Position numbers and translations under genes: made by a program
Source of the DNA: Hypsibius dujardini
Lineage: Eukaryota; Tardigrada; Eutardigrada; Parachela; Hypsibiidae
Length of the DNA stretch: 20,906 bases
Direction: 5' to 3'
NCBI GenBank assembly: GCA_001579985.1
Contig: LRSR01005092.1
Span: 1 to 20,906 of the forward strand
Shown: positions 1 through 10,303 of the stretch, in pieces
How the letters are laid out: the number at the start of each line of letters is the position of its first letter
Numbering within the stretch: the stretch's first letter is position 1
Notes under the pieces: model-generated
The model's database searches: none
What the model was told of the DNA's origin: nothing
What the model saw: only the letters and a program-made list of their open reading frames with translations

Positions 1-38
1 AAATTTCTGAACAAGGAATGTCACATTAGTGACATTAC

Positions 39-1326
39 CTCCACTCGAATGTTTTACGATAGGCTCAAAAACATCAAAGGAAATGGTCGCTCCATCCATG
101 CACTGGAAAGTTTCGCGGTACCCTTTTGCTCGCCAGCGGCTTGACTTTCGATGACCCAAAATGCCGTACGCCAACGTTTGCCATTGTCCATTTCTTCCCC
201 ACAAGAGCGGCGTGACGTACCTGCAGGGCAGATTAAAATAAATATCGGTAAAAGTTAAATGCCGTACGAGGGAGAAGCCCTGGAATGGGTCACTTGACTT
301 TCCCGACTCTGGGCCACCCTATAATCAGGACTTCAAGACAGCTTTTGGCTTTCATAAAAGTCCTAAACGTCAGAGAATAATCGATATAACCCCGGTGAAA
401 CGCGTATCAGACATGAAGAAAAGTTATGGGAACATGTTTAAAAAACGCAATAATTGGACGGTTGGAAAAAGTTCACTAAAGAGGTCGCTGACTATGCAGT
501 GAGTAATCTGTTTTCGATTAATTTGCGACAGAGCGCCACCTGCCACCCGGTGGCCCATTCCAAGGCCCTTCCCTCACATGAGTAACGGAACCTTCCAGTG
601 TTTCCGCAACTTTGAATTTTCACAAAAAATCTGTTGATAAATATGGGAGACATAATTTTGAATATTCATCAGTAAACTGAGTTAACATTAAAAGATATTA
701 CAGCTCACTTGAAAAACTCCTCAAGTCAGGAAACAATTGACAGTGAGCGGTTACACAATCTCCCCAATCCAATCGATCCGAGTGTGACAAAAAAAGAACC
801 GAATCATTCAATGAATCAATCGTGCAATCTGACGGTTATGAACGTAGTAAACCAAAAATAAACTGAGACTAGCAATCAGCATAATGCATAGTCCAACAAA
901 GCATATTACTAGTTAATTACATTGCTCACGCATTCAGCACATATTTGGCAAGTTGCCAGGAGAACAGAAACCCCGTAAATGAACAAAATCAAATACAAAC
1001 AATCGATCGATCAACCAATCAACCAATCAACCAAGAAATCAATCAACCATCACCAACCATCAATAACAACATTCTTCAAAGCAGATATAAATAAATTTAT
1101 TGGAAAAAATATCTTGGTCTAATGTCTCCGCGGCCATGGATTTAAAAAAAATTATATTTACTTACTTCTCTTGAAGGATGGTAACTTTGTCAAGAATTTC
1201 CTTCGTGAAACGTGATTCCTCCTTAAAAATCAGCTGTGGCAATTTCGGCCCATTTTCCTCCCGCAAAAGAGATCGAAACCACCAAATCAGGGTCGCCGCG
1301 GAAACTAAAAGGATTTCCAGGTACAT
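39..1326 (-). CDS. ABHD2: ABHD2-like alpha/beta hydrolase, N-terminal part (partial)
   Basis: Two exons are visible on the minus strand: 1326-1166 (start ATG, 53 codons plus 2 bases, donor GTAAGT) and 220-39 (after a CAG acceptor at 223-221, ending at donor GTAATG). The phases fit, the split codon becoming Lys. Exon 1 encodes a short N-terminus with one hydrophobic segment (residues about 3-20), as expected of the signal anchor of ABHD1/2/3 membrane hydrolases. Exon 2 carries family blocks resembling vertebrate ABHD2: a Tyr-x-x-Pro-Leu-Leu-Trp-Gly segment, Gln-Thr-Leu-Ala-Tyr-Gly, Gly-His-Arg-Lys, then DGATISFDVFEP. Known family members are serine hydrolases of lipid esters; the nucleophile Ser and the rest of the triad would lie off the left edge and are not seen. 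The 945-base intron (221-1165) contains ATCAACCA-type repeats. ABHD2 is favoured over ABHD1/3 by the exon 2 motifs. Confidence 0.85.
1004..1066. repeat. Low-complexity ATCAACCA-type tandem repeat
   Basis: Imperfect copies of an eight-base ATCAACCA-like unit run through this stretch inside intron 1 of the ABHD2-like gene. Similar ATCA/TTGA runs recur in the window (13239-13260, 18761-18774, 19327-19340). Confidence 0.7.
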
Positions 1327-1350
1327 CCTCAATTTGATCTGCCACTCAAA

Positions 1351-1389
1351 TCAAGGGAAGAGAATGGGGAAATCCAGAAATTCCCGCAT
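1351..1389 (-). promoter_or_regulatory. Upstream ORF in the ABHD2-like 5' leader
   Basis: On the minus strand an ATG at 1389 sits in a very good Kozak context (GCCGCCATGC) and opens 12 codons ending in TGA at 1353-1351. The stop is 24 bases before, and in frame with, the ATG at 1326 used for the hydrolase. If the transcript starts upstream of 1389, ribosomes would meet this uORF first, so it could lower or condition translation of the main frame. Its use is an inference. Confidence 0.45.
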
Positions 1390-1910
1390 GGCGGCGCCTA
1401 CAACATAAAAAAATAATAGAGATTTCCGCTGTTGAGACTTGTCGAGAGGCCGCGGGGGGCAGCAGTGACTGAGTTACCCAACCGAATGTCGTACCCCGAC
1501 AAGACCCGATCCATGTTGCAGCCACTTTAACCCGGCGGCTGTGGTTAACAAGGCGTGAACGCCGGCAACATCTTCTCCCACTTTACGACCCGCGCACACT
1601 CTCTCCCAGTCGCTTCCGAAAAATCCAATATTGACACTAAATGCGTTTCCCATCCAGTTTATTATAAACAGGGTTATCCCTTTTGGGGGAAAATCAGGAT
1701 GAAGGGTGGCTATCGATTTTTTTGCTTAAAAGCATGGCGGTGGTCGGAGTTTGAGCCAGACAAAATCGCGGTGACTCGAGTCAACTTTGCGGCCTGCTGA
1801 CTCGACTCGACTAACGTATCGTGGAACTCTGACGTGGGATAATTTTTGAAATTTTTTATTTATCTTCCGGACTAAGACCGGATTGAGACGGGTTTGTTGC
1901 GGATATCGAG
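1390..1910. promoter_or_regulatory. Shared head-to-head promoter region of the ABHD2-like and TMED genes
   Basis: About 520 bases separate the ABHD2-like uORF (minus) from the TMED start codon (plus). The interval has GC-rich patches (near 1450 and 1530) and a run of GACTCGA-type motifs near 1775-1812. No clear TATA box is visible. The small reading frame at 1555-1800 has no recognisable features and is probably chance. A bidirectional promoter is inferred from gene orientation only. Confidence 0.4.
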
Positions 1911-3780
1911 ATGGAGAAATTGCTGGGAATATTTGGGATACTTGCGCTGCTCATCTGCAGTTCAAATGGATTATATTTTCATTTGGGGGAGACGGAAAAG
2001 AAATGTTTTCTAGAGGAGATTCCAGATGAGACGATGGTTGTGGGTGCGTTGCAATTGTTATTCTTCTGCTACTGACTTCAGTCCTTCCCCATCCAGCGGA
2101 TAATAGATTTTGCTTTCATTTGCAGGAAAGTACAAGGTGGAATTCCATGATATTAATATGAATCAATACGTCCACGTTCCACGTACGTAACTCCGCTTGC
2201 AGTTTCATTCAGCTTGGCACTGATTGATTAGTTGATTTTGGTGCTCCATCCATTGCCGATCTTTCAGTTGATTGATCTATTGGTCGGGCTGTGCCGAATT
2301 GTTTTTCTTGGTTGCTGATACTTGCAATCGAAAACCTACATCACTTGAGTCAGCTTTTTCAGCAAGCTCATTATTATTGTAGGAGTTGAATTGATTTGAT
2401 GAGAGAAGATCGTTCGGTTCCACCATAAAGCATAATCCAGGGAATCAAGACATTTTCTGGAAAGTCACTGCGAAGCCCTCAATTGATTGTTTGATGGATT
2501 TGCTGTTAGTTGCTGCGTTTCGCGAAATATAAAAAATAATACTTCCAGAACAAAATAGGAGCATACTGTGTCGCTGTGTAAATCTTTCAGGTGTTCTCTC
2601 CGTTAGCTTATCTCTTGGATCGATTGATTGCAGTTCATTTAGTGACACGTATGAGAGTTAAATGATTATGAGTAGTTTGGTCGGTAGTCGACGGTGTCAT
2701 CTGTCGGTACTGTTTCAACCACTAGGCAGTTGATTGTTTGTTCATTGAGCCCAGCTTTCTGTTAAGATGTTTTTTTGTTTTTCACCATTCAGCCGGCATG
2801 GGAATGCTTGTGGAGGTGAAGGATCCCGATCAGAAGATCATCATGTCCAGAGCCTACGGAGCGGAAGGGAAATTTACCTTCACCTCTCACACACCCGGTG
2901 AACACACCATGTGTCTCTCCACCAATTCATCCAAATGGTTCGGCGGAAGCTCTTTGGTATGTTGATGCTAGGCCTACCCATTACTCGGGGTTCAGCATGT
3001 GCGACACACTTGCGGCCTCACAGCGCAAAGTGTCATACTGAATCCCGCTTTTTTGTTGCCTTTAGAGGGTTCACCTGGACATTTCCATTGGAGAGCATGC
3101 AAATGACTACAAGGAAATTGCGGCACGGGATAAGCTGTCAGAGCTGCAGTTGCGAGTGCGTCAGCTTTTGGATCAAGTCGATCAGATTACGAAAGAGCAG
3201 AATTACCAACGGGTAAGTGATCGCATCTGCACTGTGACTTCATTCCTGGATAATGAGCGAGATAGCTGATCCATGTGCTTTTTGCGTGGAGAACGCAGAG
3301 GAAGCAGCAGCCGAGTCTCACTGTCTGCCGCCTGAACTTCTTTAAATGCTTGTCTGCCTGTCGAAGTATCTCTACGGTAGTCTAGTTTGACTATTCTCTG
3401 AACGGTGGCAGTTTGTCTTGTTTTGCTGATGGTTTCAGCATTTGTCAGCGTGCTTTTAGTCTTCACCTCCTGTTCCGTATCTGATTTGGAATGGCTGCTT
3501 TAATACGAGTTTATTTTACGTGTGACCATCACTCGGAGCCTTTCGTCTGTCGAAGTCGTTGTTCTGGTGGACGTTGGTCTTGTCGGAATGTAAACCATTG
3601 ACTGTAATTGTCATTCTCCATCTTTTTTAGGTAAGAGAAGAACGGTTCAGGCAGACCAGCGAGAGTACAAATTCCCGCGTCCTCTGGTGGGCCTTCATGC
3701 AGACCGCCGTTCTCCTGGCCATCGGTTTCTGGCAGATGCGACATCTCAAGAGTTTCTTTGAAGCGAAAAAACTCGTCTGA
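1911..3780 (+). CDS. TMED9: p24-alpha family cargo receptor (TMED4/TMED9-like)
   Basis: Five exons: 1911-2043, 2126-2182, 2793-2956, 3066-3212 and 3631-3780. All junctions are GT-AG with matching phases, giving 216 residues. The order is a signal peptide (residues 1-20), a GOLD domain starting [13 protein letters not shown] and containing the block EVKDPDQKI and the [11 protein letters not shown] motif, a coiled-coil stalk rich in Leu/Gln/Glu, one transmembrane helix near the end, and a short cytosolic tail. The tail, [12 protein letters not shown], carries Phe-Phe for COPII and the KKxx dilysine signal for COPI retrieval. p24 proteins cycle between ER and Golgi and help load and sort cargo into vesicles. 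The EAKKLV ending and overall match point to the p24-alpha (TMED4/9) subfamily; which of the two vertebrate paralogues is nearer cannot be decided. A polyadenylation signal follows at 3990. Confidence 0.95.
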
Positions 3781-3989
3781 TCACCCTGTCTGAGAGAGCC
3801 GCGCCACCATCCTTTCTATCTCGAAGCCATCCAGCCTTTCTGCACACAATTCCATACCGCAGTTTACGTTTGTCAACTCAAATTTCTCCCAACTTGTTAC
3901 TACCATCCCGGACGTATGCAATGCATCCTTGTGCTGCTCAATGGGACGTTGTTTACTTGATGATGACTGAAAACAACACACAACACCTA

Positions 3990-3995
3990 AATAAA
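3990..3995 (+). terminator. Polyadenylation signal AATAAA for the TMED gene
   Basis: A canonical AATAAA lies about 210 bases after the TMED stop codon on the same strand, a normal distance for a short 3' UTR. Confidence 0.6.
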
Positions 3996-3999
3996 TTCC

Positions 4000-4694
4000 A
4001 TCTCCCCCGCCGCGTTTGCTTTCTGGGCGCTCAATATTCCTTTGTCCAGCCGGCATGTTTTACTGTTTAATTTAGCGGGTCGCTTTTCTCTTTTCATCGT
4101 CGTCCCTCTCACTAGCGGCGTGATGCCCGGAGGCCGCCATCTGAGAGCTCGCTCACTCGCACTCACTCCTTATGCCTCTGTTTAAAACACAACTTTCCGG
4201 TTTTCCGTTGTTGAAGCAGTCTCTGTTGTTTTTGCGCATATTGGCTCTATCGCGCCCCTCGCAGTTCATAGACGAGCATTGGCCGCATCGCCGCAGCAGC
4301 ATTGTCTCCAGTATATAACCGCAGACCCATGGCAGGGAGGGTAAAGTGTACACACCCCGTGTCGTGATATTTGTCCGCGCGTCGCCGCTAAAAGTGATGA
4401 ACTAACTAACTGGAGCTGAGAATTTTTTTCTCCACTTCTCTCGTTCATTCTTGTTTCTTAACATAACATTACGACGGCATTACTTTAAGAGGAGTGTGTG
4501 TGTGTGTGTGTGCGGTGCATATCTTGTACGTAGGCGTCTGAGACTTGCTGATCTGGTTTAGTTACGATCGTATAACTTCATCAAGTTGAAGAAGCCTGCC
4601 TATAAACATCTTATAGATCACTTTTTCTTCTTCGGATAAATACACAACTAGCAGGGCAGAAATTCTACCCATCTCACCGCAGCAACTCCGGAAG
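4000..4694. other. Intergenic region between TMED and the receptor gene
   Basis: No gene is supported here. The only clear sequence feature is a (TG)n run at 4493-4512. The small reading frames on both strands have no recognisable motif. The stretch just before 4695 should contain the 5' leader of the receptor gene. Confidence 0.5.
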
Positions 4695-6193
4695 ATGCTG
4701 CTCTACAACGGACCGCTCACCATTTTCAAGATAGTTCTCGTGTCCTTGTCCCTCTTCTGCAATGTAGTCTGCTTCCGGTGCCATCCCTGCAACTGCGGCC
4801 GGCGGCGCTGCCGGATATTACCACTCTTCCTGGCCGGAAACATACTGACCTTGGTGTTGCAAATTCCAGACATTTTAGCGGGATTCAGAATTTATTTCCC
4901 GTTGGAGCGAGGAAACTGCTCCTTTACTTTTGTTGCTTCCTACTTGCTTTGTACGTATTTCGTGGCCTTAGGAGTTTTACGCAAGGTTTTATCATCCGCC
5001 GCACTGCAGACATATCGCGTGTTCTTCTACGGATGTCTGGCATGCGCACCGCTCCTGTCTGTGGGCATTCAGGCAGTGTATGCAAATTCGGCGGTGGACG
5101 AGCCGTTAATGCTACATTTGGCGGTGCCGGTGACGAGTGGACCGGAGAAGGAGATACTGATCCCCTTAGCGTCATGTGCGAAAAACATTTGCAGCTCAGG
5201 AGATGTAGTTCTGACAGTTTTGAGCAGCTTAGTGCCGGCATTAGTTCCGATTGTGTCGCTGGCAGTCTGCATTCTGGTGTCATATTCAGCTAAGAAACGG
5301 ATGCGGGAGAAAACGGGTACAAAGGAGAACACTGCTTTTCATCCTTTGATTCCGGAATATTGTGACCGAGAACAGAACTGTTGGCCGGTACGTGTGGTCT
5401 GTCAGTCTGTCTGTTTGCCCGTCTGCCGAGCAGTCTGTTTGTTTGCCTTTATGTCTGCCTGTATGTTTGCCTGCCTATCTCTCTGTTTGCCTGTCCGGCT
5501 TTTTGTTTGCATGTCTGTTGTCTGCCTTTCTGCCTGTCTGTCTGCCTGTCTGTCTGTCGTCTGCCTACATCCCTGCCTGCCTGTTTGTATGTCCGTACAT
5601 ATGATTATATGTCTGTCTATCTGTCTGCCTATTATCGATACTGTCTAGATGTCTATCTGCCTATTTGTAAACGTCTGGGACTATTTGCTGACTATTTTGC
5701 CTGCCTACCTGCTTGGTCGATGCGTTGCCAGGACTGTCTGAGCCAGAGTTCACTAATTTCAACTCTTTCTTTGCAGATTCTCAAGTTCGTCTTGTTGCTG
5801 TTTTTAGCATGGACCGTACTTGCGAAGCCGATGACGATACTCTTGACCCATTTAACGAGACTCTACGCCGACGGCAATTTTGGCGCTAAAGAGACGAGTG
5901 TCTACGTCTGTTCGAGCTTCTGGGACATGGGCAACCACGTTATCCTCTTCACGTCGGCGACGTTAACGCCTTTGGTGTTTGTCTGCACGTACAGACCATG
6001 GTGTCAGCGAAGCCACGACTTCTCACCCGATCTAAAGGGCTGCAACGGCGTAGACCGCCCGGTTACGGTTATGGGTTCCATAAGCGACATGGATATCGGC
6101 ACATTTACTTGGGACACTTTCACATTTGTTCCACCCTACGAGAAACAAATTGCTCTGCGGGGCCTGGAAGGAATCAAGAGATCTTCCGCATGA
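4695..6193 (+). CDS. Divergent rhodopsin-like GPCR (seven-helix membrane protein)
   Basis: Two exons, 4695-5387 and 5777-6193, joined in phase 0 (donor GTACGT, acceptor TTTGCAG), give 369 residues. Hydrophobic segments lie at about 8-27, 41-64, 77-105, 110-129, 170-197, 232-256 and 273-300, which is a seven-helix pattern. Cys75 at the top of helix 3 and Cys161 or Cys166 in the loop before helix 5 could form the usual class A disulphide. Helix 5 is followed by a basic stretch (KKRMREK), as in a third intracellular loop. The helix 3 DRY motif is replaced by a TYR segment, and the helix 7 NPxxY motif by Thr-Pro with no matching Tyr, so the receptor is divergent or atypical. No ligand can be inferred. 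The intron is filled by a CTGT/CTGC array. Poly(A) signal AATAAA at 6236-6241. Confidence 0.65.
5396..5660 (+). repeat. CTGT/CTGC microsatellite in the receptor intron
   Basis: Imperfect tetranucleotide units (CTGT, CTGC, TTGC) fill most of intron 5388-5776. Because 12 bases are four codons, the array stays open in several frames and reads as Cys-Leu-Ser-Val/Pro-Val repeats. It is removed by the GTACGT donor and TTTGCAG acceptor, so it is not protein-coding. Confidence 0.85.
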
Positions 6194-6235
6194 AATATGT
6201 CTGTCATCTATTTTGAGAACGCCTGTAGAATGCAG

Positions 6236-6241
6236 AATAAA
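6236..6241 (+). terminator. Polyadenylation signal AATAAA for the receptor gene
   Basis: AATAAA lies 43 bases after the receptor stop codon. The stop codon of the minus-strand gene is at 6355, so the two convergent 3' UTRs are very close or overlap; no clear minus-strand poly(A) signal is visible in the gap. Confidence 0.65.
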
Positions 6242-6354
6242 ATGCACACTAAAATCTCATTTTTTTTCAGGGTTAGTTTTTGTTGTTACTTTCAGTCTTG
6301 AGCCTTTGACTTGGGCCATGAACGAAATGCCTGACAAAAAAGCAAAACTTTTGC

Positions 6355-8683
6355 CTAAGTCAATGCCGTAAATTTAGAATCTTCTCGAGCATCGTTCTCT
6401 TCGACAGTCCAGCCCTGCAGTAGTAACAATCGCTTCTTCAGCTGAGCCAAACCCAACGGCTTCTCTTCATTCACAGACATAGTCCAGGAGTCGGAAACCT
6501 CCACCGCCATCCGTGTGGAGACAAACTCCGTGTCCGCACCGTACTTTTTCGGATCCTTCAGCCGCTCAATCAAATCCCGCGGTGGCAGTCGCACTTCGAA
6601 CCCGCAAATCTCAACATGCGGTAATTGTCGGCAGAATGAGACGGCCTCCTTCCCGTACTTCTCCACCAACCGCCGACGCACCGTCTCCATCGTCCCGCCA
6701 TCACGGCGCCACTCTTCGTAGCGGGTACTGAAGAAATCGCGATGCAGACCGCGGGCCAGCTGGTCCTCGGTCACGCCGCCCGCGCCCGAGAGTGCGACCG
6801 GGAATTCAATCTGGCAGTTTTTGAAGAGGCAATACAACCACCGTTGAGCGTCTTTCAGATTGTTCGCGGCCAACTTGCGTGCGACAGGCGTGGAAAAGGC
6901 AGCGTACAGCAACTCTTTGTCATAGACGCCTTGCATGGACAGGGCATGGAGACACTGCACTAGGAAGTCTGGCAGATGGAGGAACTCATTCACCGCCACG
7001 CGCTTCTTCAAATCCGCAACAATCAATTCAGGTTCAGCGATTCCGACCCCGATGGAGGCGAGAGAGTGCAGGTAGCTGGCAATGTCCTTCGCCCGCATTC
7101 GCAGAGACGGATGGAGTTGGAGCAGTTCAGACGCCGGGAGCCGGTCATATAACTCCATCTGTTCGTTTAGATGTTCCAAAACTCGCGACTGCAGTTGTCC
7201 GAACAGTTCATCATCACGAAACTTTGCCGAGGCAAAGGCCTGCAAGTGAGGTAGCAAAACTAAACATACACAACTCATATCTAATTCCTGTAACCGATTC
7301 AAGATTGTCTAACTTATTTTAGTTTTCCAACAGAAATATTCAGTAAAAAGGTTTGTAGTTTTTTGCCGTTTTTCCATGGTTTAAAACAACTACAAATTAG
7401 TTATAAATTAAAGAAAAACTAACTGAATCTTTTAGAACGCATGGAAAGACTTATTCTCCATCCATACTTGCAAGATGTAGCAGCACTCCACACCGGAGGA
7501 AGCCGCGAAAGACATTGCCCTTATCCGACGGTTAAACTTCCCGATGAAGAAGCCGTCCGCGAATCCATTCTGCCGGAGAAACTTCAAAATATTCACCATG
7601 TCGCTGATGTCGAGCTTCTCATCTAGCAAAACGTCCGCCACGTTGGCCAGAAACGCTGGCTGGTCGTGGAAGTCGATCTTCAGGACGTACGCGGCAAATG
7701 CAATCAGGTCGATGTCAGTGGTGGCTAAACCGGCCGCCTCGGCAAGGAACACCTTCTTCACCATGTCCCGCACTTCCGGCGAGATCCTTCGGTATACCGC
7801 GCAGTACAGCACCGTCTGCAGGCTCTGAGGCAGTGTCAGCTGCACCGACCGTCTGACCAGCTCGTCCAGAAACACCGTATGATACAACGGCACTCGGAGA
7901 TCCAGCTCAGAGATCCGGTACCACAAATCCGCCAGCACCATCATCCGGTCGACACTCGAATCGGCAAGCTCTTTCGCCGCCTGGATTTCCAAAAGACCTA
8001 CCGCTCTGCGATCGTCCGCAGCTTGCTCGGCGTCATACTTGTCCTCCTGATCCTTACCGATCCGACGGAGTGCACAATGGAGAAACATTTGATCCTCCAA
8101 CGGGCCGTTGACGACGCCGAAGTCGGGCTTGGCGCGGTAGATTCCACGCTGAAACTTGCCATCCTGGAGAAGATAATCGAAGAATCGCCTGCGAAAGCTT
8201 GGAGGCGGTTTGTCATTCGGTGGTGGCGACTGCTCAGCAGCAGTCGTCGTGGCCCATGGCAGAGCCGTCGGGACATCTGCCTCGGGTGTTGGCGGTTTGT
8301 CATTCGATTGTGGCTGCTCAGCAGAAGTCGTCGTGGCCCATGGCGGTGCCGTCGGGACATCTGCCTCGGGTGTTGACGAGGACTCCCTGCAAAATAATAG
8401 ATTGATGGATTTGCAATCGGGCAGGGAAAAATTAGTCTGGATAACACAAAGAATACCCTGGGATTATCTTAAAAGGAGCAGACGGGGCAGCGGGATCGGG
8501 AGACCGGAATTGAATAGTGGCTTTTAATAAATCTTTCGCAGCGATTTTTGGTTTGGCTGCGGCGCCGGCAGTCGCCACGGTCCTCCAATTGCCGCGCACG
8601 ACGAGACGGCGCAATCGGAGAACGACAGTGCTAGATTTAATACGAACTAAACGAGAAGAGACTATTCTAATGGAATCTGCCAT
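6355..8683 (-). CDS. FAST-kinase-domain-like mitochondrial RNA-binding protein
   Basis: Three exons on the minus strand, 8683-8457, 8386-7468 and 7239-6355, with matching phases (phase 2 across a 70-base intron, then phase 0), give 676 residues. An in-frame TAA lies just upstream of the ATG. The first 36 residues are rich in Arg, Ser and Val with almost no acid, as in a mitochondrial targeting peptide. Residues 81-137 are a two-copy Pro/Thr/Ala-rich repeat. The rest is a long run of helical repeats (about 170-560) and a C-terminal block (about 580-670) with LKKRLLLLQGWTVEE, which resembles the core of a RAP domain. Helical repeats plus RAP is the FASTK/FASTKD plan; known members process mitochondrial RNA. 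Family membership is from overall resemblance; the RAP core looks degenerate and no paralogue can be chosen. Confidence 0.55.
8203..8373 (-). repeat. In-frame tandem duplication in the FASTKD-like gene
   Basis: Two consecutive units, 84 bases (8373-8290) and 87 bases (8289-8203), encode 28- and 29-residue copies starting TPEADVPTA and ending NDKPP. They are nearly identical in DNA, so the duplication is recent. It lies in the probably disordered linker between the targeting peptide and the helical region, and length is kept in multiples of three. Confidence 0.85.
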
Positions 8684-9048
8684 CGTTGGGAGGGAAAATG
8701 GACATTAATGCTGAGAACCGATTTCAGCAGTGAAGAGTGCGTGCAACACTATAACCGGTAATCAACTGATCAAGCGAGAAGCGCTCGAGTGAGATCCAAA
8801 ATCCGCTTCTCGCGTCAGACAATCCACCAATCAATCGACAGACGCCATGCAAAGCATATTGGTGTCGGAGTTGCAACCATGAGACTGTCCAAGTTAGTGA
8901 CATTTCCATGTAAACAAACCACATGCGTTACTGTACAGGACAGTACAGTGATAGCGCTTTCAACAAACCGGCTCGCAGTCTGAAAAAGGCTTTCGAACCT
9001 CAAATGAACTTCAATTCAAACGAATATTGTGTCGCGGAATAGTTGAAA
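8684..9048. promoter_or_regulatory. Head-to-head upstream region of FASTKD-like and SMYD-like genes
   Basis: 365 bases separate the two divergent start codons. The region holds a perfect 10-base inverted repeat, GCGAGAAGCG at 8774-8783 and its complement at 8804-8813 with a 20-base spacer, and a second short one, ACTGTAC at 8930-8936 with GTACAGT at 8943-8949. These could be paired factor sites; no TATA box is clear. The promoter role is inferred from orientation. Confidence 0.35.
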
Positions 9049-9676
9049 ATGAGTTTTTCCGACCAAAAGACTTTTAACATTAACGGAACATTCGCTTCCG
9101 TTTCGGGCGTGAGTGCGACAACTCCCCATGAGGTGCTCTACGAGAAAGGCACGATAGTGATCATATTGCAGCTATTTGTCTGGGAACCGCATCCCCTGCA
9201 TCGCTATCGATGCTATCGATGATAGTCGTTCTGCTATCGATGCGGCACTAATCCGAGGCTCGGGGAGGAGAACCTGAAAGAATTTATGGGCTTTAAATGG
9301 GCCTGGTACTGTAATGAAAAGTGTCTGGTTAGTTGTTAGTGGCAAATAAATGGGATCGCCCCACTGTTAGACTCCAGAGTAATGAGGAGAGGATCATCGG
9401 CGCGACGCTTTCGTTTGCGCTGTGCGCAACCAAATATTCACCCAATCAATGGAATAAAGTAGTGGAAAAATATATCCATCAATCAATCAGTTGTAGACTA
9501 TCCTTTTATTATTATGTACTAGTGCTCTTTCGCTAGAAAAAGGACTGGAATTACTGTCATAAGGCCGACTGTCAGATTAGATTCTCAAAGCCCTTCCCAA
9601 GACATTTTTCCAGTCTGATGATACGCGCATCACGTTTACAATTATGATTCGGAAAGCGATTTTACGTTTGAAGGTA

Positions 9677-9821
9677 CTGTATTTTTGCGTTAGACAGGGA
9701 CAGAGTACGAGCTGTGGAACGTTTAATCGGCCACGTGGCGCTTGTGCTGTGTGTACGGAGCACACAGCCGTGCACACGTTCCACTCCACTACGACTGTCC
9801 CTATCTAACGCGAAAATACAG
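9677..9821. mobile_element. 145-base foldback MITE with 27-base terminal inverted repeats and TA flanks
   Basis: The ends 9677-9703 and 9795-9821 are inverted copies (25 of 27 bases match), both starting CTGTATTTT when read inward. Each end is flanked by TA, consistent with a TA target duplication as made by Tc1/mariner elements. The interior can also fold: GCTGTGTG and CACACAGC form a central stem. There is no coding capacity, so it would need a transposase from elsewhere. It lies in the first intron of the SMYD-like locus. Confidence 0.75.
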
Positions 9822-10040
9822 TAATTGCCGCACCATCAAAAACAGCGTTTAATCGATTTGGTTGGTTTACAGCAGACTTTATGGTCAGTCAGGCTGAATT
9901 GCGTTGTGCTTGGTGACTTTTGCAAGTTTTTTATATATAAATATAATTTTTTTAATAATTTTTCTCCTCATCAAAGGGCGTGACAGCTTGTTTTATCAGC
10001 TACCAGTCGATCACACCCAGATTCCCAGTACGCTGAAACA

Positions 10041-10303
10041 GGGATTATTTTAAGGGGATTTCTAATGTAACACAAACCCGGTCAGAATTTTTAAGCTCGC
10101 GCTTCGCGCGCTTGCCCTCGTTTTCATCACTGAATCTAGCATACGAAAACTAGGAATGTTAAGAAACTGAACACTTTTGGTTGAAGATCCTGGGAACTGC
10201 AATAGGAATTCCAAAAAAAAGTGTCACATTAAGGCCATTTAATCGCACACAAATCGTTTTAATCTCACACGTTTTGCGTAATGTCACACACTAAAATAAT
10301 CCC
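10041..10303. mobile_element. Short element with GGG-type inverted ends and an 11-base flanking repeat
   Basis: The ends are 12-base inverted repeats, GGGATTATTTTA at 10041-10052 and its complement at 10292-10303. The 11-base sequence AGTACGCTGAA flanks both sides (10027-10037 and 10304-10314), though the left copy is 3 bases away from the end. GGG-starting ends with 9-11 base target duplications suggest a non-autonomous Mutator-like element; the 3-base offset makes this tentative. The interior holds GC-rich palindromic sequence (GCTCGCGCTTCGCGCGC, near 10095) and no ORF. It sits just upstream of the second SMYD-like exon. Confidence 0.5.

Noticed and set aside
4924-5332. Open frames antisense and in alternate frame to the receptor first exon
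   Set aside because: No motifs, and they conflict with the hydrophobic-segment pattern of the plus-strand frame.
5362-5660. Read-through of the receptor first exon into a Cys-rich tail
   Set aside because: A GTACGT donor at 5388 and TTTGCAG acceptor at 5776 remove the repeat and rejoin two membrane-protein exons in phase.
8199-8527. Plus-strand frames over the FASTKD-like linker
   Set aside because: Shadows of the minus-strand coding repeat; the minus strand has consistent splicing and a targeting peptide.
9178-9225. A 48-base intron that would remove the two stops in the SMYD MYND exon
   Set aside because: It needs a poor GTCTGG donor and an acceptor without a pyrimidine tract, is shorter than any other intron here (minimum 70), and would delete residues that align with SMYD.
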